A stretch of 9,662 bases of DNA from Azoarcus sp. GTDB lineage: Bacteria; Pseudomonadota; Gammaproteobacteria; Burkholderiales; Rhodocyclaceae. Position numbers and translations under genes: made by a program. Position 1 is the stretch's first letter. The number at the start of each line of letters is the position of its first letter. The notes beneath the pieces were generated by a model. It had not been told where the DNA came from and did no database searches. It saw only the letters and a program-made list of their open reading frames with translations. Of this stretch, positions 1 through 3,832 are shown piece after piece. Where the stretch lies: NCBI GenBank assembly GCA_031259795.1, contig JAIRLA010000286.1:1-9662 (forward strand), in the 5' to 3' direction.

Positions 1-13
1 GTCGCTTCGCTCC
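1..13. repeat. Possible end of an inverted copy of the CATTGC-type repeat
   Basis: The reverse complement of the first 13 bases, GGAGCGAAGCGAC, matches the core of the repeat at 178-190 (GGAGCGCAGCGAC) at 12 of 13 positions. The window may therefore begin inside an inverted copy of that element, giving an inverted pair flanking the GC-rich hairpins. The match is short and the sequence to the left is not visible, so this is tentative. Confidence 0.3.
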
Positions 14-24
14 GTATGGTTGGA

Positions 25-77
25 AACCCTCTCCCGCCCCTGACGGGGCACCCTCCCCCGCAAGCGGGGGAGGGGAG
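25..77. repeat. GC-rich double hairpin, intergenic palindrome
   Basis: Two adjacent inverted repeats are visible. The first has arms GCCCC (36-40) and GGGGC (45-49) around a 4-nt loop. The second has perfect 11-bp arms, CCCTCCCCCGC (51-61) and GCGGGGGAGGG (64-74), around AA. This kind of CCCTCTCCC/GGGAGAGGG palindrome is a common dispersed intergenic element in many proteobacterial genomes, from general knowledge. It lies downstream of the minus-strand operon ending with murU, so it could block transcription or protect the 3' end. No T-run follows the stem on either strand, so it is not a canonical intrinsic terminator. Confidence 0.6.
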
Positions 78-91
78 TTCATCGAAAGAAT

Positions 92-202
92 TCGGCATTG
101 CAGAAACTTCCCTCCTCGCCATTGCAAAAGCCCCCACTCTTCGTCATTGCGAAAGCCGCCCCACCTCGTCATTGCGAGGAGCGCAGCGACGTGGCAATCC
201 AG
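92..202. repeat. Degenerate tandem repeat, four CATTGC units of 24-25 bp
   Basis: Four units start at 92, 116, 141 and 166: TCGGCATTGCAGAAAC, TCGCCATTGCAAAAGC, TCGTCATTGCGAAAGC and TCGTCATTGCGAGGAG. The spacing is 24, 25 and 25 bp, and similarity to the last unit rises along the array. The last unit runs on to 202 and has outer arms ATTGC (171-175) and GCAAT (194-198), so it can fold back. Its sequence resembles the CGTCATTGCGAG...GGCAATCC elements scattered between genes of many bacteria. No coding role is apparent. It lies 3' of murU. Confidence 0.6.
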
Positions 203-213
203 TGCGTTCTATC

Positions 214-228
214 CGGCGCGTAGCGCCG
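214..228. repeat. Short hairpin just downstream of murU
   Basis: Arms CGGCGC (214-219) and GCGCCG (223-228) enclose a GTA loop. It lies 22 bp past the murU stop on the minus strand. There is no T-run, so it is at best a weak or factor-dependent terminator, or part of the neighbouring repeat element. Confidence 0.35.
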
Positions 229-249
229 CTGTTCAGGAAAGGGTGGCCG

Positions 250-1074
250 TCAGGGCCGGGAGGGGGTTTCGCCGCGATTTTGGGTGAGTTCCGCGTCCAG
301 GCGCGCCAGGCGTTCGGGGGTGCCGATGTCGAGCCAGCATCCGCGGTGGTGGGCGCCGCTGACGCGGTCGATGTGCATCGCGGCGCGGAGTTGGGGGGCG
401 AGGCGGGCGGGGCGGCCTGCTTCGAGGTGGGCGAAGAGGGCGGGGTGGTAGGCGGCGATGCCGGAGAAGGTGAGGCGGGGTTTTTCCTGATCGCGCATGC
501 GCCCGTTTTGAAGGGATTCGCTTGCCTGTCCGGCGCCGCCGGTGCGCGCGCGCGCGTCTTGTGATGGATCAGTTACGACTTCATCATCGGAGATTTCTTG
601 GTCGCGCACGCGTCCGTTTTGCAGGATGAAGTCGCCGCCGGGATGGTGGTCGGGGTTGTCGACGAGCAGCAGGTGGGCGAGGTCGCCGTGTTGGGGGGTG
701 AGGCGCGTGGCGATGGCGGCGAGCGCGGCGAAGTCGATGTCGCAGAAGACGTCGCCGTTGATGGTGAGGAAGGGTTCGCCGCCGAGGTATTGCATGGCTT
801 GGCGGATGCCGCCGGCGGTCTCCAGCGCGCCGGGGGGTTCGGGCGACCAGCGGATGCGCGCGCCGAAGGCGCCGCCGTCGCCGAGCGCGGCTTCGAGCAT
901 GTGGCCGAGGTGGGCGTGGTTGATGACGATGTCGGTGATGCCGGCGGCGGCGAGGCGTTCGATGTGCCGCACGATCAGTGGTTTGCCGCCGACGGCGAGC
1001 AGGGGTTTGGGGCAGCGGTCGGTGAGCGGGCGCATGCGTTCGCCGCGGCCCGCCGCGAGGATCATGGCTTTCAT
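250..1074 (-). CDS. murU: N-acetylmuramate alpha-1-phosphate uridylyltransferase MurU, with an internal 37-residue insertion
   Basis: MurU transfers UMP from UTP to MurNAc-alpha-1-phosphate, giving UDP-MurNAc in the recycling route that bypasses MurA and is known to lower fosfomycin sensitivity. The 274-residue cytosolic protein has the sugar-nucleotidyltransferase signature at residues 6-32 (LAAGRGERMRP, then PKPLLAVGGKP with K23), the LETAGG motif at 84-89 and NGD at 106-108. The family is usually about 220-240 residues. The excess is one block: LQNGRVRDQE (151-160) recurs as LQNGRMRDQE (188-197), 37 residues apart. Without the block the protein would be 237 residues and would read directly into the conserved PRLTFSGI stretch. 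The ATG overlaps the stop of a tiny upstream ORF and has no clear Shine-Dalgarno, which suggests coupling to pitA translation. It is the last gene of the amgK-pitA-murU operon. Identity is firm; whether the inserted form is fully active cannot be judged from sequence. Confidence 0.9.
   Translation of the reverse strand: MKAMILAAGRGERMRPLTDRCPKPLLAVGGKPLIVRHIERLAAAGITDIVINHAHLGHMLEAALGDGGAFGARIRWSPEPPGALETAGGIRQAMQYLGGEPFLTINGDVFCDIDFAALAAIATRLTPQHGDLAHLLLVDNPDHHPGGDFILQNGRVRDQEISDDEVVTDPSQDARARTGGAGQASESLQNGRMRDQEKPRLTFSGIAAYHPALFAHLEAGRPARLAPQLRAAMHIDRVSGAHHRGCWLDIGTPERLARLDAELTQNRGETPSRP
484..624 (-). repeat. Direct repeats bounding an in-frame insertion within murU
   Basis: Two 30-bp segments, 484-513 and 595-624, match at 25 of 30 positions and lie exactly 111 bp (37 codons) apart. 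Four of the five differences are silent; the fifth changes Val156 to Met193. The DNA between them includes a low-GC run (about 556-600, roughly 42% GC by count) inside an otherwise very GC-rich gene, and an alternating GC tract at 544-556. The pattern fits an in-frame insertion or tandem duplication in a surface loop of MurU. Confidence 0.75.
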
Positions 1075-1106
1075 GAGGCGGCCTGTATGGCTTTCATGAC
1101 GCTCAT
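1071..1106 (-). other. Mini-ORF 2 upstream of murU, 11 codons, possible reinitiation relay
   Basis: On the minus strand an ATG at 1106 opens the ORF MSVMKAIQAAS, whose TGA (1073-1071) overlaps the murU ATG in the sequence ATGA. Its own ATG overlaps the stop of mini-ORF 1. It contains an internal ATGAAAGCC, the same nine bases that begin murU. Whether it is translated cannot be told. It may be a relic of a duplication of the murU start rather than a functional peptide. Confidence 0.3.
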
Positions 1107-1129
1107 GACGCGGTTCGCGCGGCTTTCAT
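1103..1129 (-). other. Mini-ORF 1 after pitA, 8 codons, possible reinitiation relay
   Basis: The pitA stop (1128-1126) overlaps an ATG (1129-1127) as ATGA. This ATG opens the ORF MKAARTAS, which ends in a TGA at 1105-1103 that again overlaps an ATG. Its first nine bases, ATGAAAGCC, are identical to the murU start. Together with mini-ORF 2 it fills the 51-bp pitA-murU gap with an unbroken chain of stop/start overlaps. There is no family evidence that it is expressed. Confidence 0.3.
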
Positions 1130-2613
1130 GAGGCGACCCGCGAGGCCAGCCAGAACAGGATCGCCGCCAGCGCCATGGCGGCGGGGAAGGTGAGTACCCA
1201 GGCGATCAGGATGGCGCGGACGGTGCCGCCGTGCAGGCCGCTGCGGTTGGCGACCATCGTGCCGGCGACGCCCGAGGAGAGGACGTGCGTGGTCGAGACT
1301 GGCAGGCTGTAGAGGTTGGCGGCGCCGATGGCCAGGGCGGCGGTGATCTGGGCGCTCATGCCTTGCGCGTAGGTCATGCCTTGTTTGCCGATGCGCTCGC
1401 CGACGGTGTAGACGACGCGCCGCCAGCCGACGACGGTGCCCAGGCCGAGCGCCAGGGCGATGGCGAAGATGACCCAGACCGGGGCGTATTCGGTGGCGGC
1501 GGTGAGGTCTTTGCGCAGGCGGTCGAGGTCGGCTTTTTCTTGCGGGTCGAGGCTGGGGAGTTTGGCGACTTGGCGGGCCATGTCGTCGAGACAGAGCAGG
1601 CCGCGGCGGACTTGTACGCGCCTGGCGGCGTCCAGTTCGGTGTAGCGTTCGATGCCCGCCAGGTTTTGCGTGAGGCCGCGGATGGTCTCTTCGGTGCGGG
1701 CGGTCTCGCAGCGGTAGGGGATCGGCGGGGCGTCGGTCAGGTTTTGCGCCGGGGCGACGCGGTTCAGTTCGTCCTGGTTGCGGCGGTAGAAGTGCTGCAT
1801 GTGCATGACGGCGTCGCGGGTGCGCACGATCTGGTAGGGGCTGGCGTTCAGGTTGAGTACGTAGTGGGCGGGTACGAAGCCGATCAGCACCAGCATGATG
1901 AGGCCGACGCCTTTTTGTCCGTCGTTGGAGCCGTGTACGAAGCTGACCGCGATGGCGGAGAGGACGAGGACGAGGCGGTTCCAGAATGGCGGTTTTTTCC
2001 GTGGTTTTTGTTCCGCGCGCGCCTCCGGGGTGGCGTGGATTTTCGGGACGGCGTGCATCCGCGAGATGGGCCGCCAGCGTTTCAGGCCGATGAGGATGAG
2101 GCCGGCGATGAGGAATCCCGCCAGCGGCGAGAGGATGAGCGAGAGGATGACGTCGAGGGCTTTGTGCCAGTTGACGCCTTGGGCGATGGACAGGTCGTTC
2201 AGGAGCGCGTTGCTCATGCCGACGCCGAGGATGGAGCCGATGAGGGTGTGCGAGCTGGAGGCGGGGATGCCGAAGTACCAGGTGCCGAGGTTCCAGGCGA
2301 TGGCGGCGGCCAGCAGCGAGAAGACCATCGCCAGTCCGCGCCCGGTGTCGACGTTGATGAGCAGTTCGACGGGCAGGAGGTGGACGATGGCGTAGGCGAC
2401 GCCGACGCCGCCGAGCAGGACGCCGAGGAAGTTGAAGACGCCCGAGAGCATGACGGCGCGGTAGGGCGACATGGCTTTGGTGTAGATGACGGTGGCGACG
2501 GCGTTGGCGGTGTCGTGGAAGCCGTTGATGAATTCAAAGGCGAGGACGAAGGCGAGCGCGAGGAACAGGCTGAGAGCGATCCAGATGTCCGGGATGCCAA
2601 GAAATTCGAGCAT
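1126..2613 (-). CDS. pitA: PitA-type low-affinity inorganic phosphate permease
   Basis: An inner-membrane carrier of the Pit/PHO4 family, which imports phosphate as a neutral metal-phosphate complex with protons. The 495 residues are close to E. coli PitA (499) and align along their whole length from memory. The first half holds NGFHDTANAVATVIYTKAM (30-48) and PASSSHT (117-123); the second holds VHGSNDGQKGVGL (226-238) and PVSTTHVLSS (438-447). These are the paired signature motifs of the inverted-repeat fold. Hydrophobic segments occupy about 10-30, 55-80, 95-115 and 155-176, then recur after 213 and from about 375 onward. A long polar loop at about 255-370 separates the last groups, as in E. 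coli. The ATG at 2613 is the only usable start because the upstream in-frame codons contain no alternative, yet no Shine-Dalgarno is visible before it. The gene lies 46 bp after amgK and its stop overlaps mini-ORF 1. Its place between the two MurNAc-recycling genes is odd. Confidence 0.95.
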   Translation of the reverse strand: MLEFLGIPDIWIALSLFLALAFVLAFEFINGFHDTANAVATVIYTKAMSPYRAVMLSGVFNFLGVLLGGVGVAYAIVHLLPVELLINVDTGRGLAMVFSLLAAAIAWNLGTWYFGIPASSSHTLIGSILGVGMSNALLNDLSIAQGVNWHKALDVILSLILSPLAGFLIAGLILIGLKRWRPISRMHAVPKIHATPEARAEQKPRKKPPFWNRLVLVLSAIAVSFVHGSNDGQKGVGLIMLVLIGFVPAHYVLNLNASPYQIVRTRDAVMHMQHFYRRNQDELNRVAPAQNLTDAPPIPYRCETARTEETIRGLTQNLAGIERYTELDAARRVQVRRGLLCLDDMARQVAKLPSLDPQEKADLDRLRKDLTAATEYAPVWVIFAIALALGLGTVVGWRRVVYTVGERIGKQGMTYAQGMSAQITAALAIGAANLYSLPVSTTHVLSSGVAGTMVANRSGLHGGTVRAILIAWVLTFPAAMALAAILFWLASRVAS

Positions 2614-2659
2614 GGGATTGGGAGAAATCGGGAGGGAGGTTTGTTTTGTTCCGCCGCGC

Positions 2660-3712
2660 TCAGAAGGTGTAGCCGTATGCGGGCGATACGGCTTCGAGGC
2701 GGTCGAGCAGTTTGAGCAGGGGGCCGAGGGCGCGGTAGCGTTCGCAGACTTTGCGCAGGCGGCGCATGACCCGCGGCATGTCGGCGAGGTAGCCGTCCTT
2801 GCCGTCGCGGTGATGGAGGCGGGCGAAGATGCCGAGCACTTTGATGTGGCGCTGCGCGCCCATCCATTCGTAGTCGCGGTGGAAGTCGGCGAAGTCGGGC
2901 CGCACCGGCAGGCCGAGCTTGCGCGCCATCTCCCAGTAGCGGGCAAGCAGGTCGAGGGTGAAATCTTCTTCCCATTCGATGTAGGCGTCCTTGAAGAGCG
3001 AGGCCAGATCGTAGGTGAGCGGGCCGTAGACGGCGTCCTGGAAGTCGATGATGCCGGGGTTGATGCCATCGGCGATGTGCATGAGGTTGCGCGAATGGTA
3101 GTCGCGGTGCACGAAAACCCGGGGTTCGGCGAGATTCGCGGCGATGATTTGCGCGAAGGCGTCCGCCAGTGTGTTTTGCTCCGCGGCGGTGAGCGCGATG
3201 TTCTTGTGGCGGGCGATGTACCATTCCGGGAACAGCATCAGTTCGCGGCGCAGCAATTCGGCGGAATATTCCGGCAGGACGCCGGGGCGGCTGGCGGTTT
3301 GGATGGCAAGCAGGGCGCCGATTGCATCCGCATATAGATGCGCGGCCTCGAATGGCGTACAGTCCGGGGTGCGCAGTTTGGCGAGATAGGTGGCGTCGCC
3401 GAGGTCGGAGAGGAGCAGGAAGCCTTGCGCGGGATTTTCCGCGAGAATTTCCGGGACGTGGACGCCAGCGCCGCGGAACAGGCGCGCGACGGTGAGCCAG
3501 GGGCGGCAGTCTTCACGATCGGGCGGCGCGTCCATGACGATCAGGCTGGCGGGGCGGTTGTCCGGCGGGGAGGAGGCGTCCGCGCCGGAGCCGGGAAAGG
3601 TGATGCGGAAGTAGCGGCGAAAACTGGCGTCGGCGGAGGCGGGCGCCAACGTGTAGCCGGTGTCTGGCAAGGTTTGCTCCAGCCACTGGCGGAGTTGATC
3701 GAGGCGGGACAA
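2660..3712 (-). CDS. amgK: Anomeric N-acetylmuramate/N-acetylglucosamine kinase AmgK
   Basis: AmgK phosphorylates the C1 hydroxyl of MurNAc (and GlcNAc) with ATP, giving the substrate of MurU in the peptidoglycan-recycling bypass. The 350-residue cytosolic protein is an aminoglycoside-phosphotransferase-fold kinase: N-lobe motif PASADASFRRYFR (24-36), hinge region LLLSDLGDATYL (99-110), catalytic loop HRDYHSRN (202-209, catalytic Asp204) and metal-binding IIDFQDA (221-227, Asp223). The length agrees with known AmgK proteins of about 340 residues. The start is a TTG at 3712. It is supported by GGAG (plus-strand 3721-3724) eight bases upstream and by the usual distance to the PASADASFRRYFR motif; the first in-frame Met is residue 60, inside the kinase fold. 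It is the first gene of the minus-strand operon and diverges from lptD, an arrangement seen in other proteobacteria. Other APH-fold kinases share these motifs, but the neighbouring murU makes AmgK the best call. Confidence 0.92.
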   Translation of the reverse strand: MSRLDQLRQWLEQTLPDTGYTLAPASADASFRRYFRITFPGSGADASSPPDNRPASLIVMDAPPDREDCRPWLTVARLFRGAGVHVPEILAENPAQGFLLLSDLGDATYLAKLRTPDCTPFEAAHLYADAIGALLAIQTASRPGVLPEYSAELLRRELMLFPEWYIARHKNIALTAAEQNTLADAFAQIIAANLAEPRVFVHRDYHSRNLMHIADGINPGIIDFQDAVYGPLTYDLASLFKDAYIEWEEDFTLDLLARYWEMARKLGLPVRPDFADFHRDYEWMGAQRHIKVLGIFARLHHRDGKDGYLADMPRVMRRLRKVCERYRALGPLLKLLDRLEAVSPAYGYTF

Positions 3713-3719
3713 AGCGGGT

Positions 3720-3725
3720 TCTCCG
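3720..3725 (-). promoter_or_regulatory. Ribosome binding site deciding the amgK TTG start
   Basis: The minus strand reads GCGGAGAACCCGCTTTG. GGAG lies eight bases before the TTG, a good Shine-Dalgarno spacing, and no nearer ATG exists. Confidence 0.6.
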
Positions 3726-3739
3726 CGGTTGTGTTCGTG

Positions 3740-3757
3740 TAGAATCCGGCGATTCTA
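3740..3757. promoter_or_regulatory. Inverted repeat with opposed -10-like boxes between amgK and lptD
   Basis: TAGAATCCGGCGATTCTA is a perfect 7-bp inverted repeat around CGGC. Each arm reads TAGAAT, a -10-like hexamer. On the minus strand it is preceded by TGA, giving TGATAGAAT (3760-3752), an extended -10 that would start amgK transcription with a leader of about 30 nt. On the plus strand TAGAAT (3740-3745) would serve lptD. No good -35 box is seen 16-18 bp upstream on either side. The dyad could equally be an operator. Promoter activity is inferred. Confidence 0.45.
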
Positions 3758-3832
3758 TCAGGCGGCCGTTTTCGGTTCCGCATTTTGTTGACGAGGACGA
3801 TTACTTTGCAGGCTCCGGGTCTGAAGGCGCGC

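Noticed and set aside
36..74. Hairpins 3' of murU as intrinsic terminators
   Set aside because: The stems are strong but no T-run follows on either strand, so they were listed as repeats.
92..190. The periodic repeats as a CRISPR array
   Set aside because: Units are degenerate, the shared part is only about 10-16 bp, the intervening bases are too short (about 10 bp) to be spacers, and no cas gene is present.
16..564. Open frame of 182 codons on the plus strand at the left end
   Set aside because: It runs through hairpins and repeats and then antisense to murU, and has no recognisable sequence.
1231..2715. Open frame of 494 codons antisense to pitA
   Set aside because: The translation is a low-complexity run of Asp, Glu, Gly and Val, the typical shadow of a membrane protein gene, and shows no family motif.
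2614..3069. Longer pitA reading frame continuing upstream into amgK, giving 647 codons
   Set aside because: The added residues are Ser-, Thr-, Arg- and Pro-rich, antisense-like noise overlapping amgK in another frame. PitA homology begins at MLEFLGIPDIW, so the start was set at 2613.
3788..3793. TTGACG as a -35 box for lptD
   Set aside because: No -10-like hexamer lies 16-18 bp downstream, and the site would place the transcript start inside or after the start codon region.
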